The notes: generated from the letters alone by a model not told the origin. A stretch of DNA of 64,000 nucleotides from Alcaligenes pakistanensis (GCF_014652815.1 NZ_BMZN01000001.1:188718-252717); one strand, 5' to 3'. Counted from the stretch's first letter, positions 10,173 through 19,331 are shown. Numbers and translations are program-made.

Positions 10173-11036
10173 ATGAGTGCTCGCATTATTGATGGAAAAA
10201 AGCTGTCCGCTCAAATCAAGGAAGACGTCGCACAACGCGTCCAGGCCTTGCAACAAAAACACGGTATCCAGGCCGGTCTGACCGTGGTGCTGGTCGGTGA
10301 AGATCCGGCCTCCCAGGTGTATGTACGCAACAAGGGCCTGGCCTGCGAAGCCGCCGGCCTGAAGTCCGAAATCATCCGCCTGCCCGCGGACACCACCGAA
10401 ACCAAATTGCTGGCCCTGATTACCCGCCTGAATCAGGACAGCTCGGTACACGGCATTCTGGTGCAATTGCCCCTGCCCGCCCATCTGGACGAGCACAAGG
10501 TCATTGAAACCATTGCCCCGCACAAAGACGTGGACGGTTTTCACGTCAGCAATGCGGGCATGCTGATGACTGGCAAGCCTTTGTTTGCACCGTGCACGCC
10601 TTACGGTGTCATGAAGATGCTGGAATCCGAAAACGTGACGCTACGCGGTGCCGAAGCCGTGATCGTCGGTGCCAGCAATATCGTCGGTAAACCCATGGCC
10701 ATGCTCTTGCTGGCTGCGGGTGCCACCGTGACCCTGTGCAACTCCAAAACACGCGATCTGGCGGCTCAAACCCGCCGCGCCGACGTGCTGGTGGCGGCCG
10801 TTGGCCGTCCCGGCATCATTACTGGCGATATGGTCAAGCCCGGTGCCGTCGTGATCGACGTAGGTATCAACCGTGGCGCAGACGGCAAGCTGTGCGGTGA
10901 CGTGGATTTTGCCAGCGCCAGCGCCGTAGCCTCGGCCATTACTCCCGTGCCCGGTGGCGTCGGCCCCATGACCATTGCCATGCTGCTGGTCAACACCTTG
11001 GAAGCGGCCGAACGCTCGGCCAACATCAGTCTTTAA
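10173..11036 (+). CDS. folD: Methylenetetrahydrofolate dehydrogenase/cyclohydrolase
   Basis: Bifunctional cytoplasmic enzyme interconverting 5,10-methylene-, methenyl- and 10-formyl-THF with NADP+. The 287-residue length is standard. Signatures seen are the [14 protein letters not shown] region with the catalytic Lys, the QLPLP segment, DVDGFH, and the Rossmann [13 protein letters not shown]. The C-terminal [13 protein letters not shown] is the family's second signature. Its ATG directly abuts the stop of the response regulator, so it probably shares that transcript. The oligopeptidase gene follows after 15 bases. Confidence 0.97.
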   Translation: MSARIIDGKKLSAQIKEDVAQRVQALQQKHGIQAGLTVVLVGEDPASQVYVRNKGLACEAAGLKSEIIRLPADTTETKLLALITRLNQDSSVHGILVQLPLPAHLDEHKVIETIAPHKDVDGFHVSNAGMLMTGKPLFAPCTPYGVMKMLESENVTLRGAEAVIVGASNIVGKPMAMLLLAAGATVTLCNSKTRDLAAQTRRADVLVAAVGRPGIITGDMVKPGAVVIDVGINRGADGKLCGDVDFASASAVASAITPVPGGVGPMTIAMLLVNTLEAAERSANISL

Positions 11037-11051
11037 ATTAACTAACGGTTT

Positions 11052-13124
11052 ATGACGACAAATCCCTTACTGGTTCCTATCGACAGCCTGATTGACTATC
11101 CCGCCATCCAGCCTGAGCACATTGAGCAGGCGGTGGATCATCTACTGGAGCTGGCCCGCCAAGCCGTAGACACAGTCTCCAACGACGATAGCGAACCCAG
11201 TTGGGACACCATCGTCGAGCCCATCACCGATGCCACCGAAACCTTGTATCGTGCTTGGTCGGTGGCCGGTCACCTGAACTCGGTCATCAATACGCCCGAG
11301 CTGCGCACGGTCTACAACCAGTGCTTGCCGCGCATGAGCGAGTTCTCGACCTGGGTGGGCTTGAACCGGCCTTTATTCCAGCGTTATCAGGCCCTGGCAG
11401 ACAGCCCTGCGTTCGCCAATCTAAGCCCCCAGCGCCAACGTATCATTACCCTGGCCCTGCGTGATTTCCGCTTGAGCGGCGTGCAACTGGAAGGCCAGGC
11501 GCGTGACGACTACGCCCGTATTTCCGACGAACTGGCTCAGACCTCGCAGCAGTTCTCCGAGCACGTTCTGGACGCCATTGACCAATGGCATTACCTGATC
11601 ACCGATCAGGCCGAGCTGGCCGGCGTCCCCGATGACGTTCTGGCTGCTGCCCAACGTGCTGCACAAGACAATGAGCAAACAGGCTGGCGTCTGACGCTGA
11701 AAATGCCCTGCTATTTGCCTGTCATGCAATACGCACGCAATCAGACACTGCGTGAATTGATGTATCGAGCCTACACCACCATTGCGTCCGAGCAAGGTGA
11801 TGCTCAATTTGATAACTCCCAGGCTATTGAAACTTTGCTGGACCTGCGCGCCCAGGAAGCCAGCCTGCTGGGCTTTGCCAGCTACGCCCATATGCGTCTG
11901 GAAACCCGCATGGCTGACACCCCTGAACAGGTGATGAGCTTCTTGCGCGATCTGGCCAACAAGGCCCGCCCCTATGCCCGCCAGGACCTGGACGAACTGC
12001 AAGCCTTCGCCCAGAAAGAACTGGGCCTGGAAACATTACAAGCCTGGGACGTGCCCTTTTGCGCCGAGCGCCTGCGCGAACAGCGCTACGCCTATTCGGA
12101 AGATGAGGTCAAACAGTACTTCACGGAACCTGCCGTACTAAGCGGCCTGTTCAAAGTAATCCAGCGCCTGTTTGACGTGACGCTGCGTGCAGCCGACATT
12201 CCTGCCTGGCATCCCGCTGTGCGTCCTTTTGAGGTAATCGCATCGGATGGCAAAGTGCTGGGCTATCTGTACATGGACCTGCATGCCCGCCAAGGCAAGC
12301 AAGGCGGTGCCTGGGTTGATAGCGAGCGTAGCCGCCGCCGTCTGGGCGAAGAGCTGTGCCTGCCGATTGCCTATCTGGTGTGCAACTTCGCTGAACCCCA
12401 GCCCGGTCGCCCCGCCCTGCTGACGCATGACGATGTGATCACCCTGTTCCATGAATCCGGCCACGCCTTGCATACCTTGCTCTCGCGTGTGGACGATCCC
12501 GCCGCCTCGGCCTTCTCCGCCGTGGAATGGGACGCTATCGAGCTGCCTTCGCAGTTCATGGAAAACTTCTGCTGGGAATGGCCTGTCGTGCAGATGCTGA
12601 CCGCCCACGTCGAAACTGGCGAACATCTGCCCCGCTCGCTCTACAACAAGCTGAATCTGGCGCGCAACTTCCAAAGCGGCATGCAAATGGTGCGTCAGCT
12701 GGAGTTCTCCCTGTTCGACATGTTGATCCACTCGCGCGACAGCGGCATGAGTATCGAGGCTGTCATGGAGATCCTCAGTCAGGTGCGCCAAGAAGTAGCC
12801 GTGCTGTTTCCACCCGAGTGGCACCGTTTCCCGCATCAGTTCTCGCACTTGTTTGCGGGCGGCTATGGTGCGGGTTACTACAGCTACAAATGGGCAGAAG
12901 TCCTGTCGGCCGATGCCTACTCGGCCTTTGAGGAAAAAGCCTATACCCACTCAGATGGGGCGCGTGATACGCTCGACAGCAATACGGGGCATCGCTTCTG
13001 GCGCGAGATTCTGTCCGTAGGGGGCGAGCGCCCTGCTGCCGACTCCTTCCGCGCTTTCCGTGGCCGCGATCCATCCATTACCGCCCTGCTCCGTCATAGC
13101 GGGCTTACCCCAGAGCCCGCCTAA
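11052..13124 (+). CDS. prlC: Oligopeptidase A, M3 family zinc metallopeptidase
   Basis: Cytoplasmic zinc peptidase that degrades short peptides and cleaved signal peptides. The 690-residue length matches PrlC/OpdA. The zinc site is TLFHESGHALHTLL (HExGH) near residues 458-471, with the third ligand Glu further on near FSAVEWDAIELPSQFMEN. The C-terminal region has the FSHLFAGGYGAGYYSYKWAEVLSAD signature of the family. It lies 15 bases after folD and 15 before the Sco gene, so it is probably part of the same transcription unit. Confidence 0.93.
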   Translation: MTTNPLLVPIDSLIDYPAIQPEHIEQAVDHLLELARQAVDTVSNDDSEPSWDTIVEPITDATETLYRAWSVAGHLNSVINTPELRTVYNQCLPRMSEFSTWVGLNRPLFQRYQALADSPAFANLSPQRQRIITLALRDFRLSGVQLEGQARDDYARISDELAQTSQQFSEHVLDAIDQWHYLITDQAELAGVPDDVLAAAQRAAQDNEQTGWRLTLKMPCYLPVMQYARNQTLRELMYRAYTTIASEQGDAQFDNSQAIETLLDLRAQEASLLGFASYAHMRLETRMADTPEQVMSFLRDLANKARPYARQDLDELQAFAQKELGLETLQAWDVPFCAERLREQRYAYSEDEVKQYFTEPAVLSGLFKVIQRLFDVTLRAADIPAWHPAVRPFEVIASDGKVLGYLYMDLHARQGKQGGAWVDSERSRRRLGEELCLPIAYLVCNFAEPQPGRPALLTHDDVITLFHESGHALHTLLSRVDDPAASAFSAVEWDAIELPSQFMENFCWEWPVVQMLTAHVETGEHLPRSLYNKLNLARNFQSGMQMVRQLEFSLFDMLIHSRDSGMSIEAVMEILSQVRQEVAVLFPPEWHRFPHQFSHLFAGGYGAGYYSYKWAEVLSADAYSAFEEKAYTHSDGARDTLDSNTGHRFWREILSVGGERPAADSFRAFRGRDPSITALLRHSGLTPEPA

Positions 13125-13139
13125 ACCCAGAGGACGCCT

Positions 13140-13751
13140 ATGACACCCTGCCCAGCCCAGCCCATTCTTGTCTTCTTAAAGCAGTTTGGCCTGACGCTGG
13201 CGCTGGGCTTGTTTCTGGCGGGCAGCGTTGCCGCTGCCAATCTGCATCCCGTACGTGGCTTCTTACCTGATCTGCGCTTTTCTCTGCAAGCCGCTGGCCC
13301 CAAAACCGTCACCCAGGACGACTTCAAAGACAAAGTCGTCATGATGTTTTTTGGCTATGCCAGTTGCCCGGATATTTGTCCGACCACCCTAGCTCAACTC
13401 GGTGCCGTCATGGAAGACCTAGGTCGTGATGCTGAGCAGGTACGCATCATCTTTGTCAGTGTGGACCCACACCGCGACACCCCCGACTCACTGGCCCGCT
13501 ATGTAGCCGCGTTTGATGGCAAGCATACCGTCGGGCTAACGGGATCGGAAAGACAAATTACGGATCTGGCACGCCGTTACCGGGTGGCCTTTCAAATAGA
13601 AAAGCCGGACCCTAATAAGCCTGAAAACTACGAAGTCTCCCACAGTCGTGGTGTGTACATTTTCGATCAGACAGGGAAGGCCCGGTATTTGGCCCCCGAT
13701 ACGGAATCTGTACAGGTTCTGGCCGATGGCGTGCGTAGTCTGCTGCCATAG
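13140..13751 (+). CDS. Sco1/SenC-family copper chaperone with thioredoxin fold
   Basis: Membrane-anchored protein that delivers copper to the CuA site of cytochrome c oxidase or acts as a thiol redox partner. The 203 residues begin with a hydrophobic N-terminal segment (about 10-32) acting as signal or anchor. The domain carries the copper-binding GYASCPDICPTTLAQL (CxxxC near residues 79-83). The third ligand His is probably in the later YEVSHSRGVYIF segment. The next two genes are linked by copper too: a CueR-like regulator sits close by. It is the last gene of the run starting at the sensor kinase. Confidence 0.9.
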   Translation: MTPCPAQPILVFLKQFGLTLALGLFLAGSVAAANLHPVRGFLPDLRFSLQAAGPKTVTQDDFKDKVVMMFFGYASCPDICPTTLAQLGAVMEDLGRDAEQVRIIFVSVDPHRDTPDSLARYVAAFDGKHTVGLTGSERQITDLARRYRVAFQIEKPDPNKPENYEVSHSRGVYIFDQTGKARYLAPDTESVQVLADGVRSLLP

Positions 13752-13837
13752 GGAAGCGCCAAATTCTGGCCTTTTACCTGAGTAGCAGCTTGGCGCACCG
13801 TTTTGCAGTGCACCACCCAAGCTTTACCGATGTCAGT

Positions 13838-15223
13838 TTATTTGTCTCGCAAAGCCGACTGAGCCTGACGTAAGGCGGTACGCAGACCTTCTTCCAGTAC
13901 TGGATGGTAAAACGGCATAGCCAGCATTTGATCCAGCGTCAGACCCATCTGCAAAGACCAGGCCAGCAAGTGAGCAATGTGCTCAGCCTGCGGCCCCACC
14001 ATCTCCGCCCCCAGAAAAGTGCCATTCTTATCGGCATACACATGCAGCAAGCCACGGTTCACCAGCATGACGCGAGCGCGCCCTTGATTGCCAAAATTCA
14101 CGCTTCCCGTCACCGCGCCTTCTGGCAGTGACTTGAAGGGCGTACCGACTACCGCTACCTGCGGGTCGCTGAAGACCACCGCCATACGGGCCCGACGCGC
14201 CATAGGTTCGTCCTGTCCATTGCTGACAGCCTGCAGAGCGGCCAAACGACCATCATCAGCCGCCTCATGCAAAATAGGCGCACGCTGATTGACATCCCCC
14301 GCCAGATAGATGGATGTGCCCTTAAGCTGCAAGCTGGCCGTGTCATACACCGCGCGTCCTTTGCTATCCCATTGCACCGGCGTATTTTCCAGGCCCATAT
14401 TGTCCAGCTGGGGGCTGCGACCTGCAGCACCCAGCACGTAGTCGTAATCTTCGACCACTTCCTTGCCATCAATCTGCAAACGCACACGCGCCTTGCCGTC
14501 AACCAGCTCACTACCCAGAACGGCCACATCGGCACGCAAGTTCAGTTCCTGAGTGAAAATAGCGCGTCCCGCTTCGCGCACCTCAGGGTCAGACAAACCC
14601 GCCAGACTTTGGCTGCGATTGATAATCGCAACGTCCACGCCTAAACGAGCCAGCGCTTGGCCTAACTCCAGACCAATAACACCTGAGCCCACCACCAGCA
14701 CCCGCTTGGGCAAGTCCGTCCAATTGAATACGTCTTCGTTATTGATCAGGCGATCACCCAAGGCTTCCAGCTCTTTGGGGCGCACAGGCGAGGAACCCGT
14801 GGCAATAATCACATGACCTGCAGTAATGCGGGTGTGATCGTCCACTTCCAAGACATGCTCGGACACAAAGCGGGCATGGCCACGCACTTTGTCTTCGGCG
14901 TCAAAGCCTTCCACATCATCAAGGACAAACTGCACAAAACGATCTCGCTCACGGCGCACCCGATCCATGACTTCTTTGCCATCAATGCGGATATTGCCAT
15001 CCACATGCACGCCAAAAGGAGCAGTATGACGCGCGTGATGCGCCGCATCGGCAGCGGCAATCAGTAGCTTGGACGGCATGCAGCCAACCCGTGCGCACAT
15101 CGTGCCGTAGGGACCCGACTCGATCATCAGCGTTTTTTTTCCAGCCCGTTTGGCCGTACGATACGCTGTCATGCCCGCTGTCCCCGCTCCTATCACGGCC
15201 ACATCACACTGAATTTCTTTCAT
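13838..15223 (-). CDS. Flavin disulfide reductase, dihydrolipoyl-dehydrogenase/mercuric-reductase-like
   Basis: A 461-residue FAD/NAD(P)-dependent pyridine nucleotide-disulfide oxidoreductase. FAD site IGAGTAGMTA is at the N-terminus, and the redox-active pair is in TMCARVGCMPSK near residues 43-48. The second Rossmann motif is VVGSGVIGLELGQALARLG. The C-terminal dimer domain ends with FYHPVLEEGLRTALR, where the usual HxH..PT..E motif is replaced by FYHPVLEE. It has no lipoyl domain and is distinct from the PDH E3. It is divergent from a CueR-like gene 128 bases away, so copper or thiol stress control is plausible. The substrate is unknown. Confidence 0.85.
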   Translation of the reverse strand: MKEIQCDVAVIGAGTAGMTAYRTAKRAGKKTLMIESGPYGTMCARVGCMPSKLLIAAADAAHHARHTAPFGVHVDGNIRIDGKEVMDRVRRERDRFVQFVLDDVEGFDAEDKVRGHARFVSEHVLEVDDHTRITAGHVIIATGSSPVRPKELEALGDRLINNEDVFNWTDLPKRVLVVGSGVIGLELGQALARLGVDVAIINRSQSLAGLSDPEVREAGRAIFTQELNLRADVAVLGSELVDGKARVRLQIDGKEVVEDYDYVLGAAGRSPQLDNMGLENTPVQWDSKGRAVYDTASLQLKGTSIYLAGDVNQRAPILHEAADDGRLAALQAVSNGQDEPMARRARMAVVFSDPQVAVVGTPFKSLPEGAVTGSVNFGNQGRARVMLVNRGLLHVYADKNGTFLGAEMVGPQAEHIAHLLAWSLQMGLTLDQMLAMPFYHPVLEEGLRTALRQAQSALRDK

Positions 15224-15282
15224 ATACGCTCCTTGAGTTCGTACTGGGGCAATCAGGGGCCTAATGACCTACCTCACCGCCC

Positions 15283-15313
15283 GTTCTACAATGTGCAGAA
15301 TTGACCCTTTCAA
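15283..15313 (-). promoter_or_regulatory. Possible MerR-type promoter with 19-bp spacer
   Basis: On the minus strand, TTGAAA (15308-15313) and TAGAAC (15283-15288) are separated by exactly 19 bases. This overlong spacing is the hallmark of promoters controlled by MerR-family activators. It lies 60 bases upstream of the disulfide reductase start and next to the cueR-like gene. The spacer does not show a convincing CueR dyad, so the call is tentative. Confidence 0.35.
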
Positions 15314-15351
15314 TCATAACGCAGTCCACTTGCACTGCCCGAGGAAAGCCC

Positions 15352-15765
15352 ATGCTGATTAGTGAAGCGGCCCGCGTAACCGGCCTGACACCCAAGATGA
15401 TCCGGCACTATGAAGACCTGGGATTATTAAATAGCGAACGGGCCGCCAATGGTTACCGCGTCTATCAAACTCGGGATCTGGATACCTTGCTCTTTATTGT
15501 TCGCGCCAAGGACCTGGGTTTCAATCTGGCCGACATTCAGCAACTGACCAGCCTGTGGCGGGATGAACAACGCCCCAGCAGCGAGGTCAAGCAGCTGGCC
15601 CAGTCCCATATCAAAACACTGGAAAGCCGCGCCGCCCTGCTGCTGGATATGGCTGCAAAGCTGCGCGTACTGGCCGAGCAATGCCAAGGGGATCACCAGC
15701 CGGACTGCCCGATTCTGGATGGTCTGGAGGGCTCTCATTGCTCAGTACATGGTTCACGCAACTAG
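15352..15765 (+). CDS. cueR: CueR-like MerR-family Cu(I)-responsive regulator
   Basis: A 137-residue metal-sensing transcription factor. The N-terminal winged helix is ISEAARVTGLTPKMIRHYEDLGLL, followed by the MerR coiled-coil dimer helix. Two cysteines with seven intervening residues (CQGDHQPDCPILDGLEG) match the Cu(I)/Ag(I)-binding loop of CueR. The ATG at 15352 is preferred (GAGGAAAG upstream); a TTG-started extension at 15301 would run through the promoter region. It is divergent from the disulfide reductase. No copA-type ATPase is present nearby, so its regulon here may differ from the classical one. Confidence 0.85.
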   Translation: MLISEAARVTGLTPKMIRHYEDLGLLNSERAANGYRVYQTRDLDTLLFIVRAKDLGFNLADIQQLTSLWRDEQRPSSEVKQLAQSHIKTLESRAALLLDMAAKLRVLAEQCQGDHQPDCPILDGLEGSHCSVHGSRN

Positions 15766-15796
15766 CACAGCAGCCAGAACGCACAGACGCTTGCAC

Positions 15797-15834
15797 AAAA
15801 AAAGCTTCTCAAACCCGTTTAGGGGTCTGAGAAG
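15797..15834 (-). terminator. Terminator of the 12-gene TRAP/catabolic operon
   Basis: An imperfect stem (GCTTCTCA at 15804-15811 with TGAGAAGC at 15828-15835, extended by a C/G-rich segment) is followed on the minus strand by seven T (15797-15803). It lies 29 bases after the dctM stop codon. Confidence 0.75.
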
Positions 15835-15863
15835 CAGCAATACATCACCCGCATCAAGATAGG

Positions 15864-17150
15864 TTAAGAGCCAGCCATCAGATTAGGCAGCCACACCGAA
15901 ACTTGTGGGAACAAGGTCAAAATAACGAGCACGACCAAGGCGGTAAACAGGAAAGGAGCAATCCCGACCACACCGCGCTCCAAAGAGATACGCGCCAGCA
16001 AAGAGGAAATGTTCAGGCACAGACCAGCTGGTGGAGTAATCAAACCAATACACAGGTTCACCACTGCAACTACCGTGAAATGTGTAGGATCAATGCCCAG
16101 TTTCATGGCAATGGGATAGAGCACAGGAATCAACATCACCAAGGCCGCGTTGGTTTCCAGGAACATGCCCACAATCAGCAACAGCACATTGACGAACAAC
16201 AAGAACAACAGGGGGTTGCTGATGTTTTCCAATACAAAGGCGGAAATGGCTTCAGGAATACTGACATACGCCAACAACCAACTAAAGACACGTGCTGCTG
16301 CGACGATAATCATGATCACGGCGGTGGTATGGGCCGCACCGACCAAGCTATCGACAAAGATTTTCCACGTGATCTGACGGTAGATCAGCGTACCGACCAC
16401 CAGGGCGTAAATCACAGCCATGATGGCCGCTTCGGTAATGTTGAAAATGCCGCTGCGAATACCACCCAGAATAAAGACGGGCAGCAACAGCGCGAAGGCA
16501 GAATTTTTAAACGTCGTCCAGATTTCGCGGCCCGAGGCTTTGCCTTGAGTCGGGAAATTATTGCGTTTACTGATCCACCAGCTCATCACCAGCATGGACA
16601 ACATATACAGCACACCTGGCACGACACCTGCCAGGAACAAGGTCGTAATCGATTGTCCCGTCAGCACGGCCACAACGATGAACGGAATGGACGGCGGAAT
16701 AATGGGGGCCACCACGTTCGCTGCAGCAATCACGCCACCGGCAAAGCCAGGAGGATAGCCAGAGCGAATCATGGCTGGAATCATGATGCGGCCCAGGGCA
16801 CTGGTGTCGGCCACGGCGGAACCGGAGATCCCGGCAAACATGCCAGAGGCCAATACGCCACTCATGGCCAGGCCGCCTTTAAAGCGACCCAACAAGGCAT
16901 TGGCAAAATCCAGCAGTCGACTGGTCAGGCCGCCGGAAGTCATCAAGCTACCAGCCAAGACAAAGAAAGGAATGGCCAGCAAGGAAAAACTGTCCAGGCC
17001 GCTGAACAATTGCTGGGGAACCGCCATCAGGCTGATGTCACCCAGTGCCACTAAGGCAGCCAGTACGCCCGCCGTGATAGCAAAGCCAATCGGCATACCG
17101 ATCAGCATGAGGATGAGCGTCAAAAGGGTAATTAAGGTTACGGTGATCAT
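15864..17150 (-). CDS. dctM: TRAP transporter large permease subunit (DctM family)
   Basis: Twelve-helix inner-membrane subunit of a tripartite ATP-independent periplasmic transporter, driving sodium- or proton-coupled uptake of an organic acid. The 428-residue length and the almost entirely hydrophobic sequence fit. Family segments visible are GMPIGFAITAGVLAAL, the AIPFFVLAGSLM motif and GMFAGISGSAVADTSALG. It follows dctQ by 18 bases and is the last gene of the operon before the terminator. The TRAP genes alone do not reveal the cargo; the enzymes upstream suggest an acid metabolised as a CoA thioester. Confidence 0.95.
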   Translation of the reverse strand: MITVTLITLLTLILMLIGMPIGFAITAGVLAALVALGDISLMAVPQQLFSGLDSFSLLAIPFFVLAGSLMTSGGLTSRLLDFANALLGRFKGGLAMSGVLASGMFAGISGSAVADTSALGRIMIPAMIRSGYPPGFAGGVIAAANVVAPIIPPSIPFIVVAVLTGQSITTLFLAGVVPGVLYMLSMLVMSWWISKRNNFPTQGKASGREIWTTFKNSAFALLLPVFILGGIRSGIFNITEAAIMAVIYALVVGTLIYRQITWKIFVDSLVGAAHTTAVIMIIVAAARVFSWLLAYVSIPEAISAFVLENISNPLLFLLFVNVLLLIVGMFLETNAALVMLIPVLYPIAMKLGIDPTHFTVVAVVNLCIGLITPPAGLCLNISSLLARISLERGVVGIAPFLFTALVVLVILTLFPQVSVWLPNLMAGS

Positions 17151-17168
17151 AAAAGGTATTTTCCGTAC

Positions 17169-17738
17169 TTAGGGATGCTCATCGGTACTGCCAGAGGTCC
17201 AGTCAGGCTGCGTGCCCAAGCGGATCAACAGCAAAATCACTACGCACAAGCCCATCCCCAGCCACAAAGAGGCATATACCCAGGACATGGGAATATCCAT
17301 AGCGGCCGACAGCTGAACGGCATTGATTTGCGCAAATTCCCAACCGTAGTAGGTGATGCTGAGTAAGGTAGCCAACATCAACAGGTCGCGAATAACTAAG
17401 ACGCGCCGTTTGAGCTTTGCTGAAATGTGGTCCAGCAAAATCGTGACCGTGACGTGACCACTACGGCGCAGTACAGCCGCACTGCCCAGCAAGGAAATCC
17501 ACACCATCAAGAAGCGGGCAACCTCCTCACTCCAGGAGGACATATCTTTCAGGACATAGCGCGAGAAGATTTGCCATGCAATAACCGCACACATTACAAA
17601 CATCATGGTGCCGATAATCCAATCCAGCGCCTTTTCAATTACAGACGCGGTTTTATCAGCCCAGTTTTCTGTTTTGGTCGGTACGTTGTTAGTTGTCATA
17701 ACTTTTACCAGTGGGGTCGGAGCATGACGGTAGGCCAT
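17169..17738 (-). CDS. dctQ: TRAP transporter small permease subunit (DctQ family)
   Basis: Four-helix membrane subunit that docks the DctM permease. Up to 189 residues, with hydrophobic helices near residues 38-58, 75-95, 115-135 and 155-175, and the family SWSEEVARFLMVW segment (amphipathic region after helix 2). Two starts are possible: ATG at 17738, 15 bases after dctP, or ATG at 17699 (MTTNNVPTK), giving 176 residues. Neither has a strong ribosome site. It sits between dctP and dctM, the standard TRAP order. Confidence 0.9.
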   Translation of the reverse strand: MAYRHAPTPLVKVMTTNNVPTKTENWADKTASVIEKALDWIIGTMMFVMCAVIAWQIFSRYVLKDMSSWSEEVARFLMVWISLLGSAAVLRRSGHVTVTILLDHISAKLKRRVLVIRDLLMLATLLSITYYGWEFAQINAVQLSAAMDIPMSWVYASLWLGMGLCVVILLLIRLGTQPDWTSGSTDEHP

Positions 17739-17753
17739 GCCCCGATTTTTTCA

Positions 17754-18731
17754 TTATTGAACAGCGCGGATCTTGTCCAGCCAGACCTGCAGCTCGGGGA
17801 ACTCTGCATCCATAGCTTGGATCTTGGTCCCAAAAGCCTCACGGTCTACCGCGTTAAATGCCATGCCTTTGCCGATCAGGAACTGCTTCATGTTTTCTTC
17901 TTCCACGATCATGCGATCCGTGGCTTCTTTCATCACACGCTCGCCCTCTTCCTGCAAAATTTGCCGTGTTTCTTCCGGCAGCTTCTTGAAGTAAGCGTCC
18001 GAGTAGATCAAGGTCATGGCGCCAATGGTGTGCTGGGTTTCAGCCACGTTCTTTTGCACTTCAAACAGATTGACGTTCTTGATCACTTCCAGGGGGTTTT
18101 CCTGGCCATCGATCATGCCGTGCTGCAAGGAGGTGAACAGTTCAGCCATGCCCATCGGCACCGGGCTGGCGCCCAGTGTGGTCCAGGTGCTGCGGTACAT
18201 ACGCAGTGGCGGAACACGCATTTTCAGGCCGTGCAAATCGTCCGGGTTCTGAATCAGGCGATTCGAAGTCAGGTAACGTGCGCCACGGTAGGCCGCGCCC
18301 ATCAGCTTGAAGCCGCTTTCCTTGGTGATCTGGTCGTACAGCTCTTGACCCACTGTGCCGTTATACACAGCACGGTAGTGATCCATATCGCGAATCAGGT
18401 AAGGGTAAGCTTCAACACCGGCCGATTTGGCGTAACGGTCCAAGGCGCCCACGCTTTGCAGCACGATGTGATTGGTGCCCATGCGCAAGCCCTCGATGGA
18501 CTGGGGCCAGTCACCGGTCAAGCCGTTGGCATCAATATTAATTTTGATTTTTCCGCCGGAACGCTCTTCTACCGCCGCCTTAAAGCGTTCTGCGGTTTGA
18601 CCCCAATGATCTTGTGCCGCATAGATATGGGCAAATTTCAGTGTGACAGGTTTGATTTCGGCTTGTGCAACTGCGCTGCTGAACAGACCAACCGTGGCAA
18701 AAATGGTAGCGAGTAGAGAAAACTTTTTCAT
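17754..18731 (-). CDS. dctP: TRAP transporter periplasmic solute-binding protein (DctP family)
   Basis: Periplasmic receptor of the TRAP system. The 325 residues begin with a clear signal peptide (MKKFSLLATIFATVGLFSS, cleavage after AQA). The mature protein contains the family RYLTSNRLIQNPDDLHGLKMRVP segment. Its arginine (in MRVP) normally binds the ligand carboxylate, which implies an acidic substrate. The GGAGGAAGAC ribosome site before the ATG is strong. The gene follows the dehydroquinase-like gene by 36 bases. DctP specificity varies widely, so the ligand must be tested. Confidence 0.94.
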   Translation of the reverse strand: MKKFSLLATIFATVGLFSSAVAQAEIKPVTLKFAHIYAAQDHWGQTAERFKAAVEERSGGKIKINIDANGLTGDWPQSIEGLRMGTNHIVLQSVGALDRYAKSAGVEAYPYLIRDMDHYRAVYNGTVGQELYDQITKESGFKLMGAAYRGARYLTSNRLIQNPDDLHGLKMRVPPLRMYRSTWTTLGASPVPMGMAELFTSLQHGMIDGQENPLEVIKNVNLFEVQKNVAETQHTIGAMTLIYSDAYFKKLPEETRQILQEEGERVMKEATDRMIVEEENMKQFLIGKGMAFNAVDREAFGTKIQAMDAEFPELQVWLDKIRAVQ

Positions 18732-18767
18732 GTCTTCCTCCGTATTAATGTTATGTAAGAAGAGGGA

Positions 18768-19304
18768 TTACGACTGAGCCAATGCACTACCCAGGAAGCT
18801 CTGGTCATCCAGGGCCAAGGTCAGCGCGGTCAGTGCAGCCAGGTAGCTGTAATGACGCATGCCCATACAAATACCGGTTGCGGTATGCGTGAAGCTGGAC
18901 TGAATGCTGCCACCACCCAAACCACGGGCAGCGCCTGCACCGGCAGCAATATTCGAGAAGTGCACTTCCATCACGGGCAGTTCGGTGTCTTCCAATGCAT
19001 GGCGCACACCCTCACCAATGGTGGTCAAGCCAGCCGGATTGATAAGGTAGCCATCCACCCGGTGCGCAGATTCGTGTATGTATTCCAAAATATCGCCCAT
19101 GTGGTTGGACGAAAAATTTTCCACCTCTACACCCAGCTGCTCACCAAAATTGCGCACACACTCCTTGAGCTCATCCAAGGACTGGATATTCCCATAGACT
19201 TTTTTGCTGCGCTTACCCAGGCTCGACATGTTCGGGCCATCAATCACAGCGATAAGATGTTTGCGGTTTGAAGAGCGGGTGACGGTAAAGTTATGTGCAC
19301 TCAT
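18768..19304 (-). CDS. Divergent type II 3-dehydroquinate dehydratase-like protein
   Basis: A 178-residue member of the AroQ (type II dehydroquinase) fold. The start matches the family GPNxxxLGxR...YG lid region: GPNM (23-26), R32 and Y37. N89 in INPAG and H115 in VHFSN are also kept. The catalytic His of the usual LTHTSVALRDA segment is replaced (T95 in LTTIGEGVRHA). The Arg after SNIHxRE is lost in a Gly/Ala-rich insertion (120-131). It is embedded in a catabolic operon between an SDR and a TRAP receptor, not with shikimate genes. It probably acts as a dehydratase or isomerase on a different substrate; the true reaction is unknown. Confidence 0.75.
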   Translation of the reverse strand: MSAHNFTVTRSSNRKHLIAVIDGPNMSSLGKRSKKVYGNIQSLDELKECVRNFGEQLGVEVENFSSNHMGDILEYIHESAHRVDGYLINPAGLTTIGEGVRHALEDTELPVMEVHFSNIAAGAGAARGLGGGSIQSSFTHTATGICMGMRHYSYLAALTALTLALDDQSFLGSALAQS

Positions 19305-19331
19305 GCTTGGAAGCCCTCTTGCTAAATTGGA

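Noticed and set aside
15240..15351. Canonical CueR dyad (ACCTTCC-N7-GGAAGGT) in the divergent promoter
   Set aside because: I looked on both strands and found no convincing symmetric copy; only the 19-bp spacing supports MerR-type control.
17427..18716. A 429-codon open frame on the plus strand opposite dctP and dctQ
   Set aside because: Fully antisense to the TRAP genes and without family features.
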